Origin: DATKDP01 sp035546335
GTDB lineage: Bacteria > Acidobacteriota > Thermoanaerobaculia > Gp7-AA8
Direction of reading: 5' to 3'
Assembly: GCA_035546335.1 (NCBI GenBank)
Contig: DATKDP010000016.1
Location: 1-64,000, forward strand
DNA: 64,000 bases
In this document: piece after piece, positions 15,545 through 24,811 of the stretch
Numbering within the stretch: the stretch's first letter is position 1
How the letters are laid out: the number at the start of each line of letters is the position of its first letter
The notes under the pieces: generated by a model
Seen by the model: only the letters and a program-made list of their open reading frames with translations
Told to the model about the DNA's origin: nothing
The model's database searches: none
Made by a program: the position numbers and the translations under genes

Positions 15545-17028
15545 GACTGAGTGAACTGCTGAACGATGTCGAGATCGAGGGGATCGCAGGCGATCCTTCG
15601 ATCGATGTCGCATCGGTGACGACCGATTCGCGGGCATGCGAGCCCGGCTCGCTGTTCATCGCGATTCGCGGCTTCTCCGTCGATGGATCCGACTTCGTCG
15701 ACTCCGCACTGAAAAAGGGCGCGGTCGCCGTGGTCGCCGAAAAGCCGCTGCGGATCGAAGCCGTCACCGTCCAGACCAGGAATGCCCGAGCGGCGGCGGC
15801 GCGGATCGCCGCCGCCTTCCACGGTCATCCGTCGCGGCGGCTTTCGCTGATCGGAGTCACCGGAACGTCGGGCAAGACGACGACGAGCAGGATGATCGAG
15901 TCGATTCTCGAGGCGACGGGCAAGCCGGTCGGCCTGATCGGAACGATCGAATATCGAGCCGGCGCTCTGCGCGAGATCGCCGACCGCACCACTCCCGACT
16001 CGATCGTTCTCCAGCAGTGGCTTGCGAGAATGGTCGAGGCCGGAGTCCCGCGGGCGGTCATGGAGGTCTCCTCGCACGCTCTCGCTCTCGAGCGAACCCT
16101 CGGGATCGAGTTCGCCGCCGCCGTCTTCACGAATCTGTCGCGCGATCACTTCGACTTCCATCACGACTTCGAAGACTATTTTGCCGCGAAGAAGGTGCTG
16201 TTCGATCAGATCGATCGAGCAAAGCGTACCGCGGTCGTGAATGCCGGCGATCCCTGGGGCCTCCGCCTGATCGCCGAGCTCGGCCCCGCCGCTCTCACCT
16301 TCGGAGAGCGAGAGGATGCCGACATCCATCCCGCTGCAGGCTTCACCAGCGATCTCGAGGAGCTCTCGGGAGTGATCCGGACTCCCTGGGGCGATGTCGC
16401 GCTCCGCTCCTCGCTGGTCGGCTCGCCGAACCTGTCGAACTGGATGGCGGCGATCGGAGCGGCGCTGGTCGCCGGCATCGACATTCCGCTGATCGAGCAG
16501 GGCATCCGCACGCTTGCGGCGGTCCGCGGCCGTTTCGAGCGAGTCCCCTCCTCACGAGGAACAGTCCTGGTCGACTACGCCCACAAGCCCGACGCACTCG
16601 AGAAGCTCCTCCGAGCGATTCGTGCGATGGCTCCCGATCGGAAGATCACCCTGATCTTCGGCTGCGGCGGCGACCGTGATCAGGGGAAGAGACCGATGAT
16701 GGGGGAGATTGCCGGGCGCTTCGCCGACTTCACGATTCTGACCAGTGACAACCCGCGAAGCGAGCCGCCGGAGGCGATCATCGATCAGATCGAGGAAGGC
16801 ATCGCCCGAGTCGGCGGCGCCCGGTGGGCACGACTCAGCGATCGTCGCGCGGCGATCGAACAGGGAATCGCCTCCATCGACGAGGGGACGGTCGTGGTGA
16901 TCGCCGGCAAGGGACACGAGAACTACCAGGTGGTCGGTGACCGGATCATCCACTTCGACGACCTCGAAGAGGCGGAGCTGGCGATCGAAAAACAGAACGA
17001 AATTCTAGATGAAAACCATGTGTCATAG
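15541..17028 (+). CDS. murE: UDP-MurNAc-L-Ala-D-Glu:meso-diaminopimelate ligase
   Basis: MurE adds the third stem-peptide residue in the cytoplasm. The 495-residue protein has the ATP loop GVTGTSGKTTT (106-115) and the Mur-ligase core. DNPR at 403-406 (TSDNPRSEPP) is the motif that selects meso-diaminopimelate over lysine. This organism therefore probably has DAP-type peptidoglycan. The GTG start overlaps the ftsI stop by 4 nt. After the TAG there is a 204-nt gap with a promoter-like AT-rich patch before murF. Confidence 0.97.
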   Translation: MRLSELLNDVEIEGIAGDPSIDVASVTTDSRACEPGSLFIAIRGFSVDGSDFVDSALKKGAVAVVAEKPLRIEAVTVQTRNARAAAARIAAAFHGHPSRRLSLIGVTGTSGKTTTSRMIESILEATGKPVGLIGTIEYRAGALREIADRTTPDSIVLQQWLARMVEAGVPRAVMEVSSHALALERTLGIEFAAAVFTNLSRDHFDFHHDFEDYFAAKKVLFDQIDRAKRTAVVNAGDPWGLRLIAELGPAALTFGEREDADIHPAAGFTSDLEELSGVIRTPWGDVALRSSLVGSPNLSNWMAAIGAALVAGIDIPLIEQGIRTLAAVRGRFERVPSSRGTVLVDYAHKPDALEKLLRAIRAMAPDRKITLIFGCGGDRDQGKRPMMGEIAGRFADFTILTSDNPRSEPPEAIIDQIEEGIARVGGARWARLSDRRAAIEQGIASIDEGTVVVIAGKGHENYQVVGDRIIHFDDLEEAELAIEKQNEILDENHVS

Positions 17029-17044
17029 TCTACGAAAATATAGA

Positions 17045-17074
17045 TTGAAATTCGCTATGAAAACCAGGTATTAT
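17045..17074 (+). promoter_or_regulatory. Sigma-70-type promoter inside the dcw cluster, before murF
   Basis: TTGAAA at 17045-17050 and TATTAT at 17069-17074 are 18 bp apart, in an AT-rich island of about 60 bp within otherwise GC-rich DNA. The predicted transcript would start near 17081 and give murF a leader of about 150 nt. It would allow murF and downstream genes to be expressed apart from mraZ control. Confidence 0.55.
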
Positions 17075-17232
17075 TTCTTCAGCGTCGGAGGGTGGTCTGT
17101 TCGGGCTCCGTCGGTCTCGCATCGAGAGCGTGGTGACAAGGCGATCGCCAGGCAGTTCCGGGGGGAAGGGGCGATCGCCCGGGCTGGGTGGCGGCGGAGC
17201 CTGAAGAGCGCATCCTGCGGCGGAGGTGGCGG

Positions 17233-18603
17233 ATGCCGTCACTGACGCTGCGACAGGTCGCCGAGATGATCGGCGGCGAAGTCATTCAGGGCGGCGAGAC
17301 GGTCATCGGATCGGTGGCCATCGACAGTCACGAAGTGACCGAAGATTCGCTCTTCTTCGCCATCCGCGGCGAGCGTCTCGACGGTCACGCGTTTCTCGCG
17401 CAGGCTCTCGAGAAGGCCCTTGCCGCGGTCGTCGAGGTCGTGCCGCATCCGCGGCCGTCCCGCGGTCTGATCCGCGTCGGGAACACGACCGAGGCACTGC
17501 AGTCTCTGGCGAGGGAGATCAGAAGGAGCATTCCGTTCAGTTTGATCGCCGTGACCGGCTCCGCAGGAAAAACGACCACCAAGGAGATGATCGCCGGCCT
17601 CGTGGCCACCGAGCGAAGAACGTGGAAATCATGGGGCAACTTCAACAACCAGATCGGATGCCCCCTCTGCATCGCGAACGTTCCCGACGGAACGGATGTC
17701 GTCGTCTCGGAGATGGGGATGAGCGCCAGGGGAGAGATCGAATTTCTTGCGCGCCTGACACCGCCCGACATCGGCGTCTACACGAACATTCGTCCGGTTC
17801 ATCTGGAGTTCTTCGATTCGATCGAAGGGATCGCCGCGGCGAAGCGCGAGCTTCTGGAGAATCTACGGCCCGGGGGGGCCGTCGTGGTCAATGCCGACGA
17901 TCCGCGGGTGATGCGAATCAGCGATGACTTCGATGGCCCGCGCATCTCCTACGGAGTCGCCTCGCCCGCCGACTATCGGGCGAGGTCGGTCGTCGAGCGC
18001 GGTCTTCGCGGAACCCGCTTCGTGCTCGAGGCGGAGGGAACCGAAAAAGAGATGGAGCTTCTGCTTCCGGGAAGTCACAACCTCGAGAATCTTCTCGCGG
18101 CGATTGCGACCGCACGGATCGTCGGCGTCTCCTGGGAGGGAATCGAGCGCGGGATCCCGCATCTTCGCCCCGGCCATCACCGCGGCGTGCTCGTCGAGTG
18201 GCACGGCGCGATGCTCTATGACGATACCTACAACTCGAATCCCTATGCGCTGGAACGGGCGCTCGAGCTTCTCGCTGCCGCCGACTGTCCGGGCCGGAGA
18301 ATCGCGGTGATCGGCGACATGCTCGAGCTCGGAGGCGACGAGCTGAAGTTTCATCACGACGCCGGACTCGCCATTCCGGAATCGGTCGACCTCGTGATCG
18401 GGGTGGGTCCCCGATCGGAGGCGCTGCTGGAGGGTGCCCGCGAAGCGGGATTCGGATCGGAGGCGCTCTTTCATTTTCGCGATGCCCTCGAGGCCGGCGG
18501 CTTCCTGCGCGAGCTGATTGGTGAAGGAGACCTGGTTCTGCTGAAGGCGTCGCGCGGAATCGGGCTCGATCGCATCGTGACGATGCTGGAGAGCGAGGAC
18601 TGA
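17233..18603 (+). CDS. murF: UDP-MurNAc-tripeptide:D-Ala-D-Ala ligase
   Basis: MurF completes the cytoplasmic pentapeptide precursor by adding D-Ala-D-Ala. The 456-residue protein has the ATP loop VTGSAGKTTTKE, SEMGMSARGEIEFL, TNIRPVHLEFF and DDTYNSNPYALERAL, all typical of MurF. The ATG at 17233 is preceded by GGAGGTGG at 17222-17229, an excellent ribosome binding site. An upstream in-frame start at 17188 is less likely. mraY follows after 3 nt. Confidence 0.96.
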   Translation: MPSLTLRQVAEMIGGEVIQGGETVIGSVAIDSHEVTEDSLFFAIRGERLDGHAFLAQALEKALAAVVEVVPHPRPSRGLIRVGNTTEALQSLAREIRRSIPFSLIAVTGSAGKTTTKEMIAGLVATERRTWKSWGNFNNQIGCPLCIANVPDGTDVVVSEMGMSARGEIEFLARLTPPDIGVYTNIRPVHLEFFDSIEGIAAAKRELLENLRPGGAVVVNADDPRVMRISDDFDGPRISYGVASPADYRARSVVERGLRGTRFVLEAEGTEKEMELLLPGSHNLENLLAAIATARIVGVSWEGIERGIPHLRPGHHRGVLVEWHGAMLYDDTYNSNPYALERALELLAAADCPGRRIAVIGDMLELGGDELKFHHDAGLAIPESVDLVIGVGPRSEALLEGAREAGFGSEALFHFRDALEAGGFLRELIGEGDLVLLKASRGIGLDRIVTMLESED

Positions 18604-18606
18604 CCG

Positions 18607-19692
18607 GTGCTTTACTATCTTCTATATCCACTCCGCGAGCTCGAATCGGGATTCAATGTATTCCGCTACATCACCTTCCGCACGGCCTGGGCTGCGCTCA
18701 CGGCCCTTCTGATCTCGTTCATCCTCGGTCCCTGGCTGATCAAACGAATGGCGAGGATCAAGCTCGGACAATTCATCCGGGAGGAAGGGCCGCAGTCCCA
18801 TCAGCAGAAGGCGGGAACGCCGACGATGGGCGGAATCCTGATCAATCTCGCGATTCTCGTCCCGACCATTCTCTGGGCCGACATCATGAATCCCTACATC
18901 TGGATCGTGCTGTTCGTGACCTTCGGCTTCGGTGCGATCGGTTTCATCGATGATTTTCAGAAGATCGCCCGGCGCCGGAATCTGGGGCTGACTCCGAGAC
19001 AGAAATTCGGCCTTCAGTTCTCGACGGCGCTCGTCGCCGCGCTGGCTATCGCCTACCTTCCCCAGATTCACAACGTCTACTCGACCACCCTCACCTTTCC
19101 CTTCACGACCGTCGTGCTCAATCTCGGATTTCTCTACATCCCGTTCATCATGATCGTCATCGTCGGCGCTTCCAATGCCGTCAATCTGACCGACGGGCTC
19201 GACGGATTGGCGATCGGCTCGACTCTCATCGCCGGCGTCACGTACACCGTTCTCACGTACGCGGCGGGGCATTTCCGCATGGCCGACTATCTCCGCATCG
19301 CATGGGTTCCGGGCGTCGGCGAGCTGGCCGTCTTCTGCGGCGCCATGGTCGGAGCGTCGCTCGGGTTTCTCTGGTTCAATGCCCACCCCGCCGAGATCTT
19401 CATGGGCGACGTCGGCTCGCTGGCCCTCGGCGCCGCCATCGGCTGTCTCGCCGTGATGATCAAACAGGAGATTCTGCTGGTCTTCGTCGGCGGCCTCTTC
19501 GTGATCGAGGCGCTTTCGGTGATCATTCAGGTTCTCTCCTTCAAGATGACCGGGCGCCGCGTCTTTCGCATGTCGCCCCTGCATCATCATTTCGAGCTTT
19601 CGGGATGGAGCGAGACCAAAGTCGTCGTTCGCTTCTGGATCGTTGCGATCATGTTCGCGCTTCTCAGTCTATCGACACTCAAATTGAGGTGA
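18607..19692 (+). CDS. mraY: Phospho-N-acetylmuramoyl-pentapeptide transferase
   Basis: MraY links the UDP-MurNAc-pentapeptide to undecaprenyl phosphate, forming lipid I at the inner membrane. The 361-residue polytopic protein has about ten hydrophobic segments. Motifs are HQQKAGTPTMGG, FGAIGFIDDFQK with the paired Asp, NAVNLTDGLDGLA, NAHPAEIFMGDVGSLALG and MSPLHHHFE. It starts at GTG, with GAGGA six to ten bases upstream in the end of murF. Confidence 0.97.
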   Translation: MLYYLLYPLRELESGFNVFRYITFRTAWAALTALLISFILGPWLIKRMARIKLGQFIREEGPQSHQQKAGTPTMGGILINLAILVPTILWADIMNPYIWIVLFVTFGFGAIGFIDDFQKIARRRNLGLTPRQKFGLQFSTALVAALAIAYLPQIHNVYSTTLTFPFTTVVLNLGFLYIPFIMIVIVGASNAVNLTDGLDGLAIGSTLIAGVTYTVLTYAAGHFRMADYLRIAWVPGVGELAVFCGAMVGASLGFLWFNAHPAEIFMGDVGSLALGAAIGCLAVMIKQEILLVFVGGLFVIEALSVIIQVLSFKMTGRRVFRMSPLHHHFELSGWSETKVVVRFWIVAIMFALLSLSTLKLR

Positions 19693-19720
19693 GCGAAGCC
19701 GCCGGCGGAGCTCGACCAGA

Positions 19721-21037
19721 ATGAAGATCACCGTGCTCGGAGCAGGAAAATCGGGAGTCGCCGCAGCGAACTTTCTCGCTGCGAGGGGAGACGAGGTCAC
19801 GGTCACCGATAGCAGGAAGGAGCGCGATCTTCCGCTCGCCGCCGGCCTCGATTCGCGTGTGCGGACGCTCTTCGGATCGCATCCCGAAGATCTGGTCGAA
19901 GGGATCGATCTCGTCGTTCTCAGCCCGGGCGTTCCGACGACGATTCCGATCGTGCAGAAGGCGTCGGCGCTCGGAGTGCCGGTCGTCGCCGAGATCGAGC
20001 TCGCGTTTCGCCACCTGCGCGGGCGCGTCGTGGCGATCACCGGATCGAACGGAAAGTCGACGACGACGGCGCTGGTGGGAGAGATTCTGACCGAAGCGGG
20101 GCGCGAGCCGGTCGTTGCGGGAAACATCGGCGAGCCTCTGATCGGCGCGATCGACGGGGAACGCGAGCGGACGTACGTCGTCGAGCTCTCTTCGTTTCAG
20201 CTCGAGACGATCGAGACGTTTCGGGCCGATGTCGCCGTACTGCTGAACATCACTCCCGACCACATGGATCGCTATGCGACGCTCGACGATTATGCCGGGG
20301 CGAAGTATCGGATTTTCCGCAATCAGACGCCGGACGATGCCGCCGTGGTCAACGCCGGCGATCCGAAGACCTCCGAGCCGCCGACGCCGGCGAGGGTGAG
20401 CCGATTTTCCTCGTCGCACCGAACCGTTCCGGGAGCGTGGCTGGAGAACGAGATGCTCGTGCTCGAGGATGGTGGAGGACGCCGCGAGATCGAGCGTGCG
20501 GTGCTCGCGATTCCCGGAGTCGCGAACGTCGAGAATGCCCTCGCCGCGTGGCTCGCCGTCGATGCGCTCGGCGTTCCCGATGATGCGGTCGAGCGCGCAT
20601 TCCGCTCGTTCCGCGGATTGCCGCATCGGATGGTTCTCGTGCGGGAGCTCGATGGGGCTCGCTACATCAATGATTCGAAGGGGACGAATGTCGACGCGAC
20701 GCTCAAGAGTCTCGAGGGGATGGACGACGGCTGCGTCCTGCTGATTCTCGGCGGGAAGGACAAGGATGGTGAGTTCGAGCGCCTTCGCGATCTCGTCGCT
20801 CGCAAGGCGCATGCGGTGCTGACGATCGGTTCGGCGGCATCCACGATCGAAGAGGCGCTTGAGGGAACGACCACGATCGAGCCGTGCGGCGATCTGGGCG
20901 CGGCGGTCCGCTTCGCTCATCGCCATGCCCGGCCTGGAGACGTCGTCCTTCTCTCGCCGGCCTGTGCCAGCTTCGATCAGTACGAGAACTTCGAGCATCG
21001 TGGACGACACTTCGAGGAGCTGGTGAACGCGCTATGA
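19721..21037 (+). CDS. murD: UDP-N-acetylmuramoylalanine:D-glutamate ligase
   Basis: MurD adds D-Glu to UDP-MurNAc-L-Ala. The 438-residue protein begins MKITVLGAGKSGVAAANFLA, a Rossmann-like UDP-binding start. It has the ATP loop TGSNGKSTTTALV, NITPDHMDRY and the C-terminal YINDSKGTNVDATLKSLEG and SPACASFDQYENFEHRG, all typical. GGAG lies about 10 nt before the ATG. The stop overlaps the ftsW ATG. Confidence 0.97.
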   Translation: MKITVLGAGKSGVAAANFLAARGDEVTVTDSRKERDLPLAAGLDSRVRTLFGSHPEDLVEGIDLVVLSPGVPTTIPIVQKASALGVPVVAEIELAFRHLRGRVVAITGSNGKSTTTALVGEILTEAGREPVVAGNIGEPLIGAIDGERERTYVVELSSFQLETIETFRADVAVLLNITPDHMDRYATLDDYAGAKYRIFRNQTPDDAAVVNAGDPKTSEPPTPARVSRFSSSHRTVPGAWLENEMLVLEDGGGRREIERAVLAIPGVANVENALAAWLAVDALGVPDDAVERAFRSFRGLPHRMVLVRELDGARYINDSKGTNVDATLKSLEGMDDGCVLLILGGKDKDGEFERLRDLVARKAHAVLTIGSAASTIEEALEGTTTIEPCGDLGAAVRFAHRHARPGDVVLLSPACASFDQYENFEHRGRHFEELVNAL

Positions 21038-22131
21038 GCCGCCGGCTGACCTACGACAGGTACCTGTTCGGCGCGGCGATGCTGATCATCGTCGTCGGGC
21101 TGGCGATGATCTACAGCGCATCGGCGATGATCGCCATGCAGAAGAGCGGGATCGACAATCCTTATTTCTATCTCGGCCGCCAGAGCCTCTGGCTCCTCGT
21201 TTCGGCAGGGGTCATGCTGGCGCTCATGCACGTCGACCTGAACCGCCTTCGCATGCCCGTGCTGGTTCATGTGCTGGTTGCCGGGGTGGTCGCTCTTCTG
21301 ATCGTCGCGCTCTTTCAGCCGGCCATCAACGGCACCCATCGCTGGATCGTCATCTCGCGCTTCCATTTCCAGCCGTCGGAGCTGGCCAAGCCGATCATCA
21401 TTCTCTTCCTCGCCTCGCAACTGGCGCAGAAGGAAGAGCGGATCGACGATCTCCCTTCGACGCTGTTGCCGATCGGAAGCGTCCTGGCGACGATCTGCGG
21501 GTTGGTCCTTCTCGGTCCCGACTTCGGAACCGCACTGACGATTCTCGCCGTGTCGCTCATCCTGCTCTTCGTCGCCGGCGTTTCCTGGAAACGAATCGCC
21601 GTTTTTTCGATCGCACTCGTTCCGGCCTGCATCGCGCTTCTGCTGTCGGCCGACTACCGTCGCGATCGCCTTCTGTCGTTTCTCAATCCGGAGGCCGACC
21701 CGCTGGGGAAGGGGTTCCAGGCGATGCAGTCGCTGATCGCGATCGGCACGGGAGGAATGACGGGACTCGGAATCGGAAACGGCCGCCAGAAGCTCTTCTT
21801 CCTCCCCGAGCCGCACACCGATTTCATCTTCTCGATCATCGGCGAAGAGCTCGGGTTCACCGGCGCGATGATCCTTCTGCTGGCCTTCGCCTTTCTTCTC
21901 TGGCGCGGGTTCCGTCTCGCCTGGCTGGCTCGTGACCGCTTTGCCTTCTATGCCGCTCTCGGATTCACGCTCATGATCGGGCTGCAGATGCTGATCAATG
22001 TCAGCGTCGCCCTCTGTCTGTTGCCCACGAAAGGAATTCCATTGCCCCTGGTCAGCTATGGCGGCTCGTCATTGATGGCCAGCATGATTGCCATCGGCCT
22101 GCTTTTGAACATTTCCCAGCAGTCGGATTGA
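21034..22131 (+). CDS. ftsW: Septal peptidoglycan polymerase FtsW (SEDS family)
   Basis: FtsW polymerises lipid II at the septum with FtsI. The 365-residue protein has about ten membrane helices. SEDS landmarks are MIYSASAMIA near the N-terminus, NGTHRWIVI, FQPSELAKP, LGPDFGTALTI, PEPHTDFIFSIIGEELGF and the C-terminal GIPLPLVSYGGSSL. The PSELAK and HTDFIF segments hold residues essential in this family. The ATG overlaps the murD stop by 4 nt, so longer upstream starts were rejected. Confidence 0.96.
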   Translation: MSRRLTYDRYLFGAAMLIIVVGLAMIYSASAMIAMQKSGIDNPYFYLGRQSLWLLVSAGVMLALMHVDLNRLRMPVLVHVLVAGVVALLIVALFQPAINGTHRWIVISRFHFQPSELAKPIIILFLASQLAQKEERIDDLPSTLLPIGSVLATICGLVLLGPDFGTALTILAVSLILLFVAGVSWKRIAVFSIALVPACIALLLSADYRRDRLLSFLNPEADPLGKGFQAMQSLIAIGTGGMTGLGIGNGRQKLFFLPEPHTDFIFSIIGEELGFTGAMILLLAFAFLLWRGFRLAWLARDRFAFYAALGFTLMIGLQMLINVSVALCLLPTKGIPLPLVSYGGSSLMASMIAIGLLLNISQQSD

Positions 22132-22292
22132 TGCGGAGCGAGACACGGATGAAGGGAGAGCGAGATGGGGTCGAGATTCCGGGCTCGGAGGTTTCCGTTC
22201 AGGGTCGAGTGTGCGCGCAGGAGGCATCGCCTGCGGTCGTGGATGCACGAGTTGTGGAGATGGAGGCGTTGAGCTCCGGACATGAAGAATGA
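22131..22292 (+). CDS. Possible small ORF, 53 codons, bridging ftsW and murG
   Basis: The ATG shares a base with the ftsW stop (TGATG), and the frame ends at a TGA 11 nt inside murG, so it could carry ribosomes from ftsW to murG. The product would be acidic and unstructured (begins MRSETRMKGERDGVE). I recognise no family. An open frame of this size can occur by chance, but the overlap at both ends is suggestive. Confidence 0.25.
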   Translation: MRSETRMKGERDGVEIPGSEVSVQGRVCAQEASPAVVDARVVEMEALSSGHEE

Positions 22293-23379
22293 GGCGGGAG
22301 TGTTGATGATCGGAGGCGGAGGAACGGGGGGACACATCTACCCGGCGCTCGCCATCGCGCGCGAGTACGTCGCGCGCAATCCGCGGCGCCGTGCTGTCTT
22401 CGTCGGCACTGACTACGGTCTGGAGAAAACTCTCGTGCCGCGCGCCGGCTTTCCCCTCGAGCTGATCTCCGTCGGCGGACTCAAGGGGAAGTCGCCTGCG
22501 GAAACGATTCGAAATCTGATTCGTCTTCCGCGCGGCTTCTTGCAGGCGTGGCGTCTGATCTCGCGCCATCGTCCCTCGGTGATTCTGGGAGTCGGAGGCT
22601 ATGCCTCCGGACCTCTGCTCGCCGCAGGAGCCGTGCGGCGGATCCCGACGCTGATCCACGAGCAGAACGCCTTTCCGGGTCTCACAAATCGTCTTCTGGC
22701 ACGCCTGGTCAGTCACGTTGCGGTTGCGTTTCCCGAAGCGCTGCAGCGTCTCGGGCGCGAGGGGAGCGTCACCGGGAACCCGGTCCGGCAGGAGTTCCTC
22801 GAAGTGCGGGGAGAGCCGCTTTCGCTTCGCGAGGGGAAGAGCCGCCTGCTTCTGTTCGGTGGAAGCCAGGGGTCGCGAATCCTCAACGAGACGATGATCG
22901 TCGCGCTGCTCTTTCTCGCACGTCTCGTGGGGAGGCTCGACATCGTCCATCAGACGGGACCGAACGATCATGCGCGGGTGAGCGAAGCCTATCGCGCCTC
23001 GCCGTTTCCGGAGGCGAGAGTCGTGCCGTGGCTCGATGCGATGTCCGAGGAAATGGCGGCCGCCGATCTGGTGGTCGCGCGCGCGGGAGCGATGACCATC
23101 GGCGAGCTTTGTGCCGTCGGGCGGGCCTCGATTCTCGTTCCGTTCGCCCTGGCGGCGAACAATCATCAGGAGGTCAACGCGCGCGTTGTGGAGGCGGCGG
23201 AGGGAGCGACGGTGATCACCGAAAGGGAGCTGACGCCGGAGAAGCTGGCGGCGAGGATCAGCGAGCTGGCGGCCGATCCCGATCGAACGCGGCGCATGGG
23301 GGAGGCGGCGAAGCGGCTGGCGACGCCGGAGGCGACGGCGAGGATCGCCGGGATCATCGAAAATATCGAGAGAATTTAA
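22282..23379 (+). CDS. murG: Lipid II synthase MurG (UDP-GlcNAc transferase)
   Basis: MurG adds GlcNAc to lipid I on the inner face of the membrane. The 365-residue GT28 protein has the N-terminal loop GGGGTGGHIYPALAIA, GVGGYASGPLLAAG, HEQNAFPGLTNRLLA, LLLFGGSQGSRILNE and ARAGAMTIGELCAVG. The ATG at 22282 keeps the first beta strand (GVLMIGGGG). An ATG at 22306 has a better ribosome binding site (GGCGGGAG) but would remove part of that strand. Confidence 0.96.
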   Translation: MKNEAGVLMIGGGGTGGHIYPALAIAREYVARNPRRRAVFVGTDYGLEKTLVPRAGFPLELISVGGLKGKSPAETIRNLIRLPRGFLQAWRLISRHRPSVILGVGGYASGPLLAAGAVRRIPTLIHEQNAFPGLTNRLLARLVSHVAVAFPEALQRLGREGSVTGNPVRQEFLEVRGEPLSLREGKSRLLLFGGSQGSRILNETMIVALLFLARLVGRLDIVHQTGPNDHARVSEAYRASPFPEARVVPWLDAMSEEMAAADLVVARAGAMTIGELCAVGRASILVPFALAANNHQEVNARVVEAAEGATVITERELTPEKLAARISELAADPDRTRRMGEAAKRLATPEATARIAGIIENIERI

Positions 23380-23408
23380 TTGCATTGCCATGGCGGCATA
23401 TTTAGAAT
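23380..23408 (+). promoter_or_regulatory. Sigma-70-type promoter before murC
   Basis: TTGCAT at 23380-23385 and TAGAAT at 23403-23408 are separated by 17 bp. They lie in a short AT-rich patch that begins at the murG stop and runs to the murC start. The predicted leader is about 20 nt. This is the second such internal promoter-like island in the cluster. Confidence 0.55.
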
Positions 23409-23434
23409 GAATCTATTTGAACTAACTATATGTC

Positions 23435-24811
23435 ATGAATTTCGGCCACATTAAGAACATCCATTTCGTCGGCATCGGCGGAATCGGCATGAGTGGCATC
23501 GCGGAGATTCTGAGCAACTACGATCTGATGATTTCCGGCTGCGATCTGAAGTCGAGCGCGATCACCGACAGGCTTGTACGCCTCGGGATTCCCGTTGCCA
23601 TCGGGCATGATGAACGTCACCTCGCCGATGCCGATCTCGTCGTTATCTCTTCGGCGGTCCGGCAGGAGAGCCCGGAAGTTGCGCATGCGCGGGAGATCAA
23701 TCTTCCCGTGGTTCGCCGCGCCGAGATGCTCGGCGAGATCATGCGCCTCAAGAGGGGCATCGCCATCGCCGGAACGCACGGCAAGACGACGACGTCGGCG
23801 ATGACCGCTCTCGTGCTGTCGGACGCCGGACTCGATCCGACGCTCATCATCGGAGGAGTGCTGCGGAACATCGACAGCAGCGCCCGCCTGGGAACGGGCG
23901 AGTTTCTGGTGGTCGAGGCGGACGAGTACGACCGATCGTTTCTCACACTCGAGCCCTCGCTCGCGGTCATCACCAGCATCGAGGCGGATCATCTCGACTG
24001 CTATCGCGATCTCGACGACATCCGAGACGCGTTTGCTCAGTTCGCCAGACGCGTTCCGTTCTACGGCAGCGTGATCGGATGCATCGACGACGACAACGTC
24101 CGCGCGCTTCTCGATTCGCTTCCCAGGCGCTCCATCCGTTACGGCCTCGGCGAAGAGGCGTCGCTTCGCGCCGTCGACCTTCAGTTCGATACGCCAGGGA
24201 CGCATTTCACGGTGGAGCGCTCCGGCGAATCGCTGGGAACCGTGCAGCTGCGCGTCCCCGGTTCTCACAATGTCCGGAACGCGCTCGCGGCCATCGCCGT
24301 CGCCTTCGAGATCGACGTGCCGTTCGAGACCGCTGCAGCGTCGCTCGAGAAGTTCACCGGCGTGGAGCGGAGATTCCAGATTCTCGGGGAGTGGCGCGGG
24401 GCGATCGTGGTCGACGACTACGCGCACCATCCGACCGAGATCGCTGTGACGCTCGAAGCGGCGCGACGAAGCTATCCAGGACGGCGCCTCGTCGCCCTCT
24501 TCCAGCCGCATCTCTATTCGCGCACCCGCGACTTCTCGCGTGAGTTCGCCGATTCGCTCCAGCGAGCCGACCTCGCCTTCGTCTCGCAGATTTACCCGGC
24601 GCGGGAAGATCCGATCGAAGGGATCAGCTCGAGCCTGATCACCGAGGCGGCGAGAAAACTGGGAGCGGAGAACGTGAAGCTGATGGGGGGAGAGATCGAC
24701 GAGCTGGTCGAGCAGCTCCGCTCGCTCCTGGGATCGAACGACCTGTTCCTGACGATGGGAGCTGGTGACATCAATGGCGTCGGCCAGGCGCTGGTGGAGG
24801 GAGAATCATGA
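23435..24811 (+). CDS. murC: UDP-N-acetylmuramate:L-alanine ligase
   Basis: MurC adds the first stem amino acid, L-Ala. The 458-residue protein begins with the UDP-binding loop HFVGIGGIGMSGIAEIL. It has the ATP loop IAGTHGKTTTSAMTALV, VEADEYDRSF, SIEADHLDCY, VDDYAHHPTEIAVTL and FQPHLYSRT, all MurC-specific. A promoter-like AT-rich patch precedes it. In many genomes murB and ddl follow murC, but here ftsQ follows at once with a 4-nt overlap. Confidence 0.97.
   Translation: MNFGHIKNIHFVGIGGIGMSGIAEILSNYDLMISGCDLKSSAITDRLVRLGIPVAIGHDERHLADADLVVISSAVRQESPEVAHAREINLPVVRRAEMLGEIMRLKRGIAIAGTHGKTTTSAMTALVLSDAGLDPTLIIGGVLRNIDSSARLGTGEFLVVEADEYDRSFLTLEPSLAVITSIEADHLDCYRDLDDIRDAFAQFARRVPFYGSVIGCIDDDNVRALLDSLPRRSIRYGLGEEASLRAVDLQFDTPGTHFTVERSGESLGTVQLRVPGSHNVRNALAAIAVAFEIDVPFETAAASLEKFTGVERRFQILGEWRGAIVVDDYAHHPTEIAVTLEAARRSYPGRRLVALFQPHLYSRTRDFSREFADSLQRADLAFVSQIYPAREDPIEGISSSLITEAARKLGAENVKLMGGEIDELVEQLRSLLGSNDLFLTMGAGDINGVGQALVEGES

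Noticed and set aside
17057..17245. 62-codon frame between murE and murF
   Set aside because: It starts upstream of the -10 element of the predicted promoter, overlaps the strong murF ribosome binding site, and ends in a Gly/Cys run with no family features.
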